A stretch of 64,000 nt of DNA, taken from Aegilops tauschii subsp. strangulata. Taxonomy: Eukaryota; Streptophyta; Magnoliopsida; Poales; Poaceae. The stretch lies in assembly GCF_002575655.3 (NCBI RefSeq), contig NC_053036.3:643086736-643150735 (forward strand), read 5' to 3'. Both the position numbers and the translations under genes were made by a program. The notes below the pieces were generated by a model. The model searched no databases. It had not been told where the DNA came from and was given only the letters and a program-made list of their open reading frames with translations. Below, piece after piece: positions 1 to 11,286 of the stretch (the stretch's first letter is position 1; each line of letters opens with the position of its first letter).

Positions 1-306
1 CAATAGCAACATACTAAACGATCGAGTGCTAAGCTAACGGAATGGGTCAAGTCAATCACATCATAATCCTAATGATGTGATCCCGTTAATCAAATGACAA
101 CTCATGTCCATGGCTAGGAAACTCAACCATCTTCGATTAATGAGCTAGTCAAGTAGAGGCATACTAGTGACACTCTGTTTGTCTATGTATTCACACATGT
201 ATTATGTTTCCGGTTAATACAATTCTAGCATGAATAATAAACATTTATCATGATATAAGGAAATAAAAAATAACTTTATTATTGCCTCTAGGGCATATTT
301 CCTTCA
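1..306 (-). repeat. 3' LTR of the first copia element (partial)
   Basis: This stretch matches 6972-7277 base for base apart from scattered substitutions and ends ...TTTCCTTCA at 306, the minus-strand TG terminus. The base after it starts the minus-strand polypurine tract (AAGTGGGAGAC read on the minus strand). The rest of this LTR lies left of the window. Confidence 0.92.
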
Positions 307-339
307 GTCTCCCACTTGCACTAGAGTCAATAATCTAGA

Positions 340-3300
340 TTACACAGTAATGATTCTTACACCCATGGAGTCTTGGTGCTGATCATGTTTTGCTCGTGGA
401 AGAGGCTTAGTCAACGGGTCTGCAACATTCAGATCCGTATGTATCTTGCAAATTTCTATGTCTCCCACCTGGACTAAATCCCGGATGGAATTGAAGCGTC
501 TTTTGATGTGCTTGGTTCTCTTGTGAAATCTGGATTCCTTTGCTAAGGCAATTGCACCAGTATTGTCACAAAAGATTTTCATTGGTCCTGATGCACTAGG
601 TATGACACCTAGATCGGATATGAACTCCTTCGTTTGCTGCTTCCGAAGCAGCTATATACTCCGCTTCACACGTAGATCCCGCCACGACACTTTGCTTAGA
701 ACTGCACCAACTGACAGCTCCACCGTTCAATGTAAACACGTATCCGGTTTGCGATTTAGAATCGTCCGGATCAGTGTCAAAGCTTGCATCAACGTAACCA
801 TTTACGATGAGCTCTTTGTCACCTCCATAAACGAGAAACATATCCTTAGTCCTTTTCAGATATTTCAGGATGTTCTTGACCGCTGTCCAGTGATCCACTC
901 CTGGATTACTTTGGTACCTCCCTCCTAAACTTATAGCAAGGCACACATCAGGTCTGGTACACAGCATTGCATACATGATAGAGCCTATGGCTGAAGCATA
1001 GGGAACATCTTTCATCTTCTCTCTATCTTCTGCAGTGGTCGGGCATTGAGTCTTACTCAATCTCACACCTTGTAGTACAGGCAAGAACCCTTTCTTTGCT
1101 TGATCCATTTTGAACTTCTTCAAAACTTTGTCAAGGTATGTGCTTTGTGAAAGTCCAATTAAGCGTCTTGATCTATCTCTATAGATCTTGATGCCTAATA
1201 TATATGCAGCTTCACAGAGGTCTTTCATTGAAAAACTCTTATTCAAGTATCCCTTTATGCTATCCAGAAATTCTATATCATTTCCAATTAGCAATATGTC
1301 ATCCACATATAATATCAGAAATGCTACTGAGCTCCCACTCACTTTCTTGTAAATACAGGCTTCTCCAAAAGTCTGTATAAAACCAAATGCTTTGATCACA
1401 CTATCAAAGCGTTTATTCCAACTCCGAGAGGCTTGCACTAGTCCATAAATGGATCGCTGGAGCTTGCACACTTTGTTAGCTCCCTTTGGATCGACAAAAC
1501 CTTCCGGTTGCATCATATACAACTCTTCTTCCAGAAATCCATTCAGGAATGCAGTTTTGACATCCATTTGCCAAATTTTATAATCATAAAATGCGGCAAT
1601 TGCTAACATGATTCGGACAGACTTAAGCATCGCTACGGGTGAGAAGGTCTCATCGTAGTCAATCCCTTGAACTTGTCGAAACCCTTTCGCAACAAGTCGA
1701 GCTTTATAGACAGTAACATTACCGTCAGCGTCAGTCTTCTTCTTGAAGATCCATTTATTTTCAATGGCTTGCCGATCATCGGGCAAGTCAACCAAAGTCC
1801 ATACTTTGTTCTCATACATGGATCCCATCTCGGATTTCATGGCCTCAAGCCATTTTGCGGAATCTGGGCTCACCATCGCTTCTTCATAGTTCGTAGGTTC
1901 GTCATGGTCTAGTAACATAACCTCCAGAACAGGATTACCGTACCACTCTGGTGCGGATCTTAATCTGGTTGACCTATGAGGTTCAGTAATAACTTGATCT
2001 GAAGTTTCATGATCATTATCATTAACTTCCTCACTAATGGGTGTAGGTGTCAGTGAAACTGATTTCTGTGATGATCTACTTTCCAATAAGGGAGCAGGTA
2101 CAATTACCTCATCTACTTTCCTCCCACTCACTTCTTTCGAGAGAAACTCCTTCTCTAGAAAGGAGCCATTCTTAGCAATGAATGTCTTGCCTTTGGATCT
2201 GTGATAGAAGGTGTACCCAACAGTCTCCTTTGGGTATCCTATGAAGACACATTTCTCCGATTTAGGTTCGAGCTTATCAGGTTGAAGTTTCTTCACATAA
2301 GCATCGCAACCCCAAACTTTAAGATACGACAACTTTGGTTTCTTGCCAAACCATAGTTCATAAGGTGTCGTTTCAATGGATTTTGATGGTGCCCTATTTA
2401 GAGTGAATGCAGCCGTTTCTACAGCATAACCCCGAAACGATAGCGGTAAATCAGTAAGAGACATCATAGATCGCACCATATCTAGTAAAGTACGATTACG
2501 ACGTTCGGACACACCATTACGTTGTGGTGTTCCGGGTGGCGTGAGTTGCGAAACTATTCCGCATTGTTTCAAATGTAGGCCAAACTCGTAACTCAAATAT
2601 TCTCCTCCACGATCTGATCGTAGAAACTTTATTTTCTTGTTACGATGATTTTCATCTTCGCTCTGAAATTCTTTGAACTTTTCAAATGTTTCAGACTTAT
2701 GTTTCATTAAGAAGATATACCCATATCTACTCAAATCATCTGTGAAGGTGAGAAAATAACGATATCCGCCACGAGCCTCAATATTCATCGGACCACATAC
2801 ATCTGTATGTATGATTTCCAACAAATTAGTTGCTCTCTCCATAGTACCGGAGAACGGTGTTTTAGTCATCTTGCCCATGAGACACGGTTCGCAAGTAACA
2901 AGTGATTCATAATCAAGTGATTCCAAAAGTCCATCAGTATGGAGTTTCTTCATGCGCTTTACACCGATATGACCTAAACGGCAGTGCCACAAATAAGTTG
3001 CACTATCATTATCAACTCTGCATCTTTTGGCTTTAATATTATGAATATGTGTATCACTACTATCGAGATTCAACAAAAATAGACCACTCTTCAAGGGTGC
3101 ATGACCATAAAAGATATTACTCATATAAATAGAACAACCATTATTCTCTGATTTAAATGAATAACCATCTTGCATCAAACAAGATCCAGATATAATGTTC
3201 ATGCTCAAACCAAGCACCAAATAACAATTATTTAGGTCTAGTACTAATCCCGAAGGTAGATGTAGAGGTAGCGTGCCGACGGCGATCACATCGACTTTGG

Positions 3301-4306
3301 AACCATTTCCCACGCGCATCGTCACCTCGTCCTTAACCAATCTTCGCTTAATCCGTAGCCCCTGTTTCGAGTTGCAAATATTAGCAACAGAACCAGTATC
3401 AAATACCCAGGTGCTACTGCGAGCATTAGTAAGGTACACATCAATAACATGTATATCACATATACCTTTGTTCACCTTGCCATCCTTCTTATCCGCCAAA
3501 TACTTGGGGCAGTTCCGCTTCCAGTGACCAGTCTGCTTGCAGTAGAAGCACTCAGTCTCAGGCTTAGGTCCAGACTTGGGTTTCTTCTCCTGAACAGCAA
3601 CTTGCTTGCTGTTCTTCTTGAAGTTCCCCTTCTTCTTCCCTTTGCCCTTTTTCTTGAAACTAGTGGTCTTATTGACCATCAACACTTGATGCTCCTTTTT
3701 GATTTCTACCTCCGCTGCCTTTAGCATTGCGAAGAGCTCAGGAATTGTCTTATTCATCCCTTGCATGTTATAGTTCATCACGAAGCTCTTGTAGCTTGGT
3801 GGCAGTGATTGAACAATTCTGTCAATGACGCTATCATCCGGAAGATTAACTCCCAGTTGAATCAAGTGATTATTATACCCAGACATTTTGAGTATATGCT
3901 CACTGACAGAACTATTCTCTTCCATCTTGCAGCTGTAGAACTTATTGGAGACTTCATATCTCTCAATCCGGGCATTTGCTTGAAATATTAACTTCAACTT
4001 CTGGAACATCTCATATGCTCCATGACGTTCAAAACGTCGTTGAAGACCCGGTTCTAAGCCGTAAAGCATGGCACACTGAACTATCGAGTAGTCATCAGCT
4101 TTGCTCTGCCAGACGTTCATAACTTCTGGTGTTGCTCTTGCAGCAGGCCTGGCACCCAGCGGTGCTTCCAGGACGTAATTCTTCTGTGCAGCAATGAGGA
4201 TAATCCTCAAGTTACGGACCCAGTCCGTGTAATTGCTACCATCATCTTTCAACTTTGCTTTCTCAAAGAACGCATTAAAATTCAACGGAACAACAGCACG
4301 GGCCAT
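340..4306 (-). pseudogene. copia gag-pol polyprotein, one frame break near the RNase H end
   Basis: A single frame of 1236 residues (4306 down to 596) encodes the retroelement polyprotein that packages and copies element RNA. Visible in order: gag (about 1-240), a basic Lys/Gly stretch, a CCHC zinc knuckle (253-266), aspartic protease motif DTG (303-305), the His/Cys zinc region before integrase (441-475), integrase acidic residues near D502, D565 and E601, reverse transcriptase with YVDD (1000-1003), and RNase H from about 1170. The frame breaks at about 600-640 and the last 80 residues of RNase H continue in another frame at 582-340. The cause looks like a short deletion. One continuous gag-pol frame is normal for copia. 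The start ATG at 4306 suits the usual MAR... opening. Probably inactive unless the break is tolerated. Confidence 0.92.
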
Positions 4307-5531
4307 CTATCGACAATTAACATAGACAAGCAAGATACTATTAGGTACTAAGTTCATGATAAATTTAAGTTCTATTAATCATATTACTTAAGAACTCCCA
4401 CTTAGATAGACATCTCTCTAATCATCTAAGTGATTACGTGATCCAAATCAACTAAACCATAACCGATCATCACGTGAAATGGAGTAGTTTTCAATGGTGA
4501 ATATCACTATGTTGATCATATCTACTATATGATTCACGCTTGACCTTTCGGTCTCAGTGTTCTGAGGCCATATCTGCATATGCTAGGCTCGTCAAGTTTA
4601 ACCTGAGTATTCCGCGTGTGCAACTGTTTTGCACCCATTGTATTTGAACATAGAGCCTATCACACTCGATCATCACGTGGTGTCTCAGCACGAAGAACTT
4701 TCGCAACAGTGCATACTCAGGGAGAACACTTTTATCTTGAAATTTTAGTGAGAGATCATCTTATAATGCTACCGTCAATCAAAGCAAGATAAGATTCATA
4801 AAAGATAAACATCACATGCAATCAATATAAGTGATATGATATGGCCATCATCATCTTGTGCTTGTGATCTCCATCTCCGAAGCACCGTCATGATCACCAT
4901 CGTCACCGGCACGACACCTTGATCTCCATCGTAGTATCGTTGTCGTCTCGCCAACTATTGCTTTTACGACTATCGCTACCGCTTAGTGATAAAGTAAAAC
5001 AATTACATGGCGATTGCATTGCATACAATAAAGCGACAACCATATGGCTCCTGCCAGTTGCCGATAACTCGGTTACAAAACATGATCATCTCATACAATA
5101 AAATATAGCATCATGGCTTGCCCATATCACATCACAACATGCCCTGCAAAAACAAGTTAGACGTCCTCTACTTTGTTGTTGCAAGTTTTACGTGGCTGCT
5201 ACGGGCTTAGCAAGAACCGTTCTTACCTACGCATCAAAACCACAACGATAGTTTGTCAAGTTGGTGCTGTTTTAACCTTCGCAAGGACCGGGCGTAGCCA
5301 CACTCGGTTCAACTAAAGTGAGAGAGACAGACACCCGCCAGTCACCTTTAAGCAACGAGTGCTCGCAACGGTGAAACCAGTCTCGCGTAAGCGTACGCGT
5401 AATGTCGGTCCGGGCCGCTTCATCTCACAATACCGCCGAACCAAAGTATGACATGCTGGTAAGCACTATGACTTATATCGCCCACAACTCACTTGTGTTC
5501 TACTCGTGCATAACATCAACGCATAAAACCA

Positions 5532-5545
5532 GGCTCGGATGCCAC
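5532..5545 (-). other. tRNA primer binding site, first copia element
   Basis: Immediately inside the 5' LTR, the minus strand reads GTGGCATCCGAGCC, a slightly changed form of the TGGTATCAGAGC site complementary to initiator methionine tRNA used by Angela/BARE elements. It abuts the LTR end at 5546. Confidence 0.8.
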
Positions 5546-7277
5546 TGTTGGGGAACGTAGTAATTTAAAAAAAAATCCTACGCACACGCAAGATCATGGT
5601 GATGCATAGCAACGAGAGGGGAGAGTGTTGTCCACGTACCCTCGTAGACCAAAAGCAGAAGCGTTAACACAACGCGGTTGATGTAGTCGTACGTCTTCAC
5701 GATCCAACCGATCAAGTACCGAACGCACGGCACCTCCGAGTTCAGCACACGTTCAGCTCGATGACATCCCTCGAACTCCGATCCAGCCGAGTGTCGAGGG
5801 AGAGTTTCGTCAGCACGACGGCGTGGTGACGATGATGATGTTCTAACGAGGCAGGGCTTCGCCTAAGCACCGCTACGATATTATCGAGGTGTAATATGGT
5901 GGAGGGGGGCACCGCACACGGCTAAAAGATCGTTGATCAATTGTGTGTCTAGAGGTGCCCCCCTGCGCCCGTATATAAAGGAGCAAGGAGGAGGCCGCCG
6001 GCCAAGGAGGAGAGGCGCGCCAGGAGGAGTCCTACTCCTACCGGGAGTAGGACTCCCCCCCTTTTTCCATGTTGGACTAGGACAGGAAGGGGGAAAAGGT
6101 GGAGGGGAGGAAGGAAGGGGGGGCGCCGCCCCCCTCTCCTTGTCCTATTCGGACTGGGGGGAGGGGCGCGCGGCCCTGCCCTGGCCTCCTCTCCTCTCTT
6201 CCACCTAGGCCCACTAAGGCCCATTAAGTTACCGGGGGGTTCCGGTAACCTCCCGGTACTCCGGAAAAATCCCGATTTCACCCGGAACACTTCCGATGTC
6301 CAAACATAGGCTTCCAATATATCAATCTTTATGTCTCGACCATTTTGAGACTCCTCGTCATGTCCGTGATCACATCCGGGACTCCGAACAACCTTCGGTA
6401 CATCAAAACATATAAACTCATAATATAACTGTCATCGTAACGTTAAGCGTGCGGACCCTACGGGTTCGAGAACTATGTAGACATGACCGAGACACCTCTC
6501 CGGTCAATAACCAATAGCGAAACCTGGATGCTCATATTGGTTCCCACATATTCTACGAAGATCTTTATCGGTCAGACCGCATAACAACATACGTTGTTCC
6601 CTTTGTCATCGGTATGTTACTTGCCCGAGATTTGATCGTCGGTATCTCGATACCTAGTTCAATCTCGTTACCGGCAAGTCTCTTTACTCGTTCCGTAATA
6701 CATCACCCCGCAACTAACTCATTAGTCACAATGCTTGCAAGGCTTATAGTGATGTGTATTACTGAGTGGGCCCAGAGATACCTCTCCGACAATCGGAGTG
6801 ACAAAATCTCGAAATACGCCAACCCAACAAGTACCTTTGGAGACACCTGTAGAGCACCTTTATAATCACCCAGTTACGTTGTGACGTTTGGTAGTACACA
6901 AAGTGTTCCTCCGGTAAATGGGAGTTGCATAATCTCATAGTCATAGGAACATGTATAAGTCATGAAGAAAGCAATAGCAACATACTAAACGATCAAGTGC
7001 TAAGCTAACGGAATGGGTCAAGTCAATCACATCAGTCTCCTAATGATGTGATCCCGTTAATCAAATGACAACTCATGTCTATGGCCAGGAAACACAACCA
7101 TCTTTGATCAACGAGCTAGTCAAGTAGAGGCATACTAGTGACACTCTGTTTGTCTATGTATTCACAGATGTATTATCTTTCCGGTTAATACAATTCTAGC
7201 ATGAATAATAAACATTTATCATGATATAAGGAAATAAATAATAACTTTATTAGTGCCTCTAGGGCATATTTCCTTCA
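5546..7277 (-). repeat. 5' LTR of the first copia element (complete, 1732 bp)
   Basis: The LTR is bounded by minus-strand TG (7277) and CA (5546). It carries a GC-rich section at about 5930-6240 and the conserved first bases ATATGCCCTAGAGGC. Frames such as those at 5933-6317 are chance openings in this GC-rich part. The transcription start should lie in its left half on the minus strand, but I do not see a clear TATA box. Confidence 0.9.
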
Positions 7278-7494
7278 GATGATGAGGATGATGATATTGT
7301 GGTGTTCTTAATTTTTGTCGCGGTGCAGGTTTTGTGGTGTTCCATCTCGGTGGAGTGATCATGGTAGGAGCTGTTGGTCCCCGATTGTCCCTCCGCTGTT
7401 CGACTACTTCCTCTACAGCCGAGGGTGAGCTACGAATCAAGTCACTAGATTTCATTCTCAAGTCAAGTCGCGTAAACTAGGCGTCTCCCATCCG

Positions 7495-7552
7495 AAAGGG
7501 TTGCATCGATAAATATGCATTCAATTGCATATTTATCACCGCAACTCTTTCA
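7495..7552 (+). other. Small hairpin in the 5' region of CACTA-1
   Basis: A perfect 12-bp stem, GATAAATATGCA (7508-7519) with TGCATATTTATC (7526-7537), has a 6-base loop. Outer flanks GAAAG and CTTTC extend the pairing. A hairpin of the same design sits at 62482-62545 in CACTA-3. Confidence 0.75.
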
Positions 7553-7652
7553 GATTATCCAGCGTTTTCCACGGACAGTCCGAGTATGTGTAGATTGGGT
7601 ATGTTTCTCCATGCTCTACCCCGTCCTGAGACAGGATTTCGGTGGTGCCTCC

Positions 7653-9210
7653 TGATACGTCTTCAATGTATCTATAATTTTTGATTGTTCCATGATGTTA
7701 TATTATCATTCTTGGATGTTTTAGAATCATTTTATAGTCATTTTTTGCTACTAACCTATTGACATAGTGCCCAGTGCCAGTTGCTGTTTTCTGCATGTTT
7801 TTTACATTGCGGGAAATCAATATCAAACGGAGTCCAAACGCAACGAAAATCCTGGAGGATTTTTTGGGCCAGAAGAAAGCCAGTGGGCCAAGGAAGCACC
7901 TGGCGGGCTGCTCGAGGGGAGCAGCACCCACCAGGGCACGCCAGGAGGCCCAGGCGCGCCCTGGTGGATGCTGCCCACCTCGGGTGCCCCCTGAACTGCC
8001 TCTTCGCTCTATAAATACCCCAATAGTCCAGAAACCCTAGGGGAGTCGACAAAAAACAATTCTAGCCACCGCAGAGTCCAGAACCACCAGATCCAATCTA
8101 GACACCGTCATGGAGGGGTTCACCACTTCCATTGGTGCCTTTCCTATGATGCGTGAGTAGTTCTTTGTAGACCTTCGGGTCCGTAGTTAGTAGCTAGATG
8201 GCTTCCTCTCTCTCTCTCTTGATTATCAATACAATGGTCTGTTGGAGATCCATATGATGTAAGTCTTTTTGCGGTGTGCTTGTTGGGATCCGATGAACTT
8301 TGAGTTTATGATCAGATCTATGTTTTTATCCATGAAAGTTATTTGAGTCTTCTTTGATCTCTTATATGCATGATTGCTTATAGCCTCGTATTTGTTTGGC
8401 CAACTTGATCTATTTATCTTGCAATGGGAAGAGGTGCTTTTGTAGTGGGTTCGATCTTACGGTGCTTAATCCTAGTGAATAAAGGGAACCGACACGTATG
8501 TATCGTTGCTACTAAGGATAATAAGATGAGATCTATATCTCCGCAATAGATAAACGGATCTTGTCTACATCATGTCATCGTTCTTATTGCGTTACTTCGT
8601 TTTCTCACGAACTTAATACACTAGATGCATGCTGGATAGCGGTTGATGTGTGGAGTAATAGTAGTAGATGCAAGCAGGAGTCAGTCTACTAATCTTGGAC
8701 GTGATGCCTATATAATGATCATTGCCTAGATATCGTCATGATTATTTGAAGTTCTATCAATTGCCCAACAGTAATTGTTTTCCCACCGTTTGCTTTTTTT
8801 TCTCGAGAGAAGCCACTAGTGAAACCTACGGCCCCCGGGTCTCTTTTCATCATATTTGCCTTTGCGATCTATTTTCTCTTGCATTTATTTTCAGATCTAT
8901 TAAACCAAAAATACAAAAATACCTTGCTGCAATTTATTTGTTCCGCGATCTATTTATCCTATCTACCAATTTTACCTCACTTTATTTGCCTATCTTGAGG
9001 CGCCGTACCCGGAAGAGATTGACAACCCCTTTAACACGTCGGGTTGCGAGTATTTGTTATTTGTGTGCAGGTGCTGTTTACGTGGTGTGAGGAGGTTCCC
9101 CTACTGGTTCGATAACCTTGGTCTCATCACTGAGGGAAATACCCACCCTTGCTATACTGCATCATCCCTTCCTCTTTGGGGAAATACCGACGTAGTTCTG
9201 GCAGAGATCA
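7653..9210 (+). repeat. Solo LTR (1558 bp) with target duplication CCTCC
   Basis: The sequence starts TGATACGTCTTC and ends GAGATCA, with CCTCC directly before (7648-7652) and after (9211-9215). No internal element sequence follows, so unequal recombination between two LTRs probably removed it. A second copy is at 42799-44367. Orientation is taken from a TATAAATA box on the plus strand. Family name uncertain; probably gypsy. Confidence 0.9.
8010..8017 (+). promoter_or_regulatory. TATA box of the solo LTR
   Basis: CTCTATAAATACC follows a GC-rich block (7930-7990) that other LTRs in this window share. The same TATAAATA occurs in the second copy at 43157-43164. Confidence 0.6.
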
Positions 9211-9475
9211 CCTCCCGTTGTTCTCTAGAGCACATTCGCTTGGCTATTAGCCGAGACATGTATCTGGAGAACAGCGGGAGGTCTTGCCGAAATTTTGTCT
9301 CGGAACGGGGTAGAGCATGGAGAACATACTCAATCTACACATCCTCGGGTGGGATTAGGACCGATCTTTACCTATTAGAGATGTAGGTGGTTTCAACACG
9401 GTAGAAAATGAAAATTTGATGTGATTAATTGAAATGAATCCTTAATTTTGTTTGTGGCTCCCAATAAAGCAGAAG

Positions 9476-9825
9476 ATGGCAGATAATTAGTGGATGTATA
9501 GTGGTTTTATCCGTCGGAATCGAGTAACATCAGAGTGGATCGCAAAAACCAATGTGTATTTGAAGGAGATATTCCGTAGTCCAATGAGAATTATCCCACA
9601 ATTCCCTGTGCGAGATGTGCCAGACGTCACCGTAGAAATCAGAAGGACATGACTGACCACCTTCACACGCATGGATATATGCCAAACTTTGACATGCCGC
9701 TGATAAACTTAGCCGAGCAGGACCGTGGTAGAGAGGAGGTGATGCGACAACGCATCGATGGTTACGCGGATGAAGGGGTAAGGGACATGCTAGATGATGT
9801 CATTGCTACAGAAACGACAATGCGA
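9476..9825 (+). pseudogene. TNP2-type transposase, 5' part (broken)
   Basis: The start of the CACTA-1 transposase, the protein that cuts element ends. From ATG 9476 the reading is MADN then a stop (TAG), then WMYSG..., and a second frame gives MTDHLHTHGYMPNFDMPLINLAEQ from about 9646. This corresponds to the N-terminal Transpos_assoc zinc-binding region (compare MSDRASMYTGHTGQ... of the CACTA-3 copy). At least one early stop and one frameshift make it non-functional. The gene is then cut by the Athila-type element at 9826 and resumes at 19438. Assignment to TNP2 rests on order, position and comparison with the second copy. Confidence 0.75.
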
Positions 9826-11286
9826 TGATAACCCACAAGTATAGGGGATCGCAACAGTTTTCGAGGGTAGAGTATTCAACCGAAATTTATTGATTCGACA
9901 CAAGGGGAGCCAAAGAATATTCTCAAGTGTTAGCAACTGAGTTGTCAATTCAGCCACACCTGGATAACTTAATATCTGCAGCAAAGTATTTAGTAGCAAA
10001 GTAGTATGATAGTAGTGGTAACGGTAACAAAAGAGTAATGAAAGCGAAAGTAATATTTTTGGTATTTTGTAGTGATTGTAACAATAGCAACGGGAAAGTA
10101 AATAAGCGTAAACCAGTAGATGGAAAGCTCGTAGGCATCGGATCAGTGATGTATAATTATGCCGGATGCGGTTCATCATGTAACAGTCATAACATAGGGT
10201 GACACAGAACTAGCTCCAATTCATCAATGTAATGTAGGCATGTATTCCGTATATAGTCATACGTGCTTATGGAAAAAAACTTGCATGACATCTTTTGTCC
10301 TACCCTCCCGTGGCAGCGGGGTCCTAATGGAAACTAAGGGATATTAAGGCCTCCTTTTAATAGAGAACCGGAACAAAGCATTAGCACATAGTGAATACAT
10401 GAACTCCTCAAACTATGGTCGTCACCGAGAAGTATCCCGATTATTGTCACTTCGGGGTTGTCGGATCATAACACATAATAGGTGACTATAGACTTGCAAG
10501 ATAGGATCAAGAACACACATATATTCATGAAAACATAATAGGTTCAGATCTGAAATCATGGCACTCGGGCCCTAGTGACAAGCATTAAGCATAGCAAAGT
10601 CATAGCAACATCAATCTCAGAACATAGTTTTTTTTAACATAGTGGATACTAGGGATCAAACCTACGATGGATACTAGGGATCAAACCCTAATAAAACTAA
10701 CTCGATTACATGGTAAATCTCATCCAACCCATCACCGTCCAGCAAGCCTACGATGGAATTACTCACGTACGGCGGTGAGCATCATGAAATTGGTGATGGA
10801 GGATGGTTGATGATGACGATGGCGACGAATCCCCTCTCCGGAGCCCCGAACGGACTCCAGATCAGCCCTCCCGAGAGGTTTTAGGGCTTGGCGGCGGCTT
10901 CGTATCGTAAAACGCGATGAACTATTCTCTCCTATTTTTTTCTCTCCGAAACCCAATATATAGAGTTGGAATTGGCGTCGGAGGGTCTCCAGGGGGCGAC
11001 GAGGTAGGGGGCGCCCAATGGGGGAGGGCGCGCCCCCCACCCTCGTGGACAGGGTGTGGGCCCCCTGGTCTTCATCTTTGGCGAGGATTTTTTATTATTT
11101 ATTCTAAGATGTTCCGTGGAGTTTCAGGACTTTCCGAGAACTTTTGTTTTCTGCACATAAAACAACATCATGGCAATTCTGCTGAAAACAGCGTCAGTCC
11201 GGGTTAGTTCCATTCAAATCATACAAGTTAGAGTCTAAAACAAGGGCAAAAGTGTTTGGAAAAGTAGATATGACGGAGACGTATCA
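9826..11286 (-). repeat. 3' LTR of the Athila-type element (1461 bp)
   Basis: Its ends are TGATAACCC at the left and GACGTATCA at the right (minus-strand TGATACGTC...GGGTTATCA). It is longer than its partner mainly because of a local duplication near 10630-10695, where GGATACTAGGGATCAAACC is repeated after a run of T. Next to it at 11287 lies CTCCCCCAAGCTT, the complement of the polypurine tract. Confidence 0.92.
10954..10963 (-). promoter_or_regulatory. Putative TATA box in the Athila-type LTR
   Basis: The minus strand reads CTATATATTGGG just downstream of the GC-rich U3 block. The same site is present in the other LTR near 19110-19120, where it would be the active 5' copy. Confidence 0.5.

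Larger units (their letters stand above)
1..7277 (-). mobile_element. Ty1/copia LTR retrotransposon, BARE/Angela type, left LTR cut by window edge
   Basis: Read on the minus strand, the element runs from a complete 5' LTR at 5546-7277 through an initiator-Met-tRNA-type primer site, an untranslated leader (4307-5531, no credible gene), one long gag-pol frame and a polypurine tract (about 307-322) into the 3' LTR, of which only 306 bases are in the window. Gene order gag, protease, integrase, reverse transcriptase, RNase H is that of Ty1/copia. LTRs start TGAAGGAAATATGCCC and end CCCCAACA, as I recall for Angela/BARE families. The first five bases after the right end are GATGA; the partner duplication lies outside the window. 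By eye the shared 306 LTR bases differ at about 14 sites, suggesting insertion roughly 1-2 million years ago at commonly used grass rates. Confidence 0.93.
7580..9349 (+). other. Large hairpin upstream of TNP2 in CACTA-1, split by a solo LTR
   Basis: If the solo LTR (7653-9210) and one CCTCC copy are removed, the left arm from 7580 pairs with the right arm ending at 9349 over roughly 100 nt, with scattered mismatches. The tip lies near the GGCT/AGCC stem at about 9240-9256. The hairpin ends 127 bp before the TNP2 start. An arm of matching sequence and position occurs in CACTA-3 at 62240-62457. Confidence 0.75.

Noticed and set aside
5933..6317. Overlapping Pro/Gly-rich frames on both strands
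   Set aside because: Located in the GC-rich section of the copia LTR; no start context or domain.
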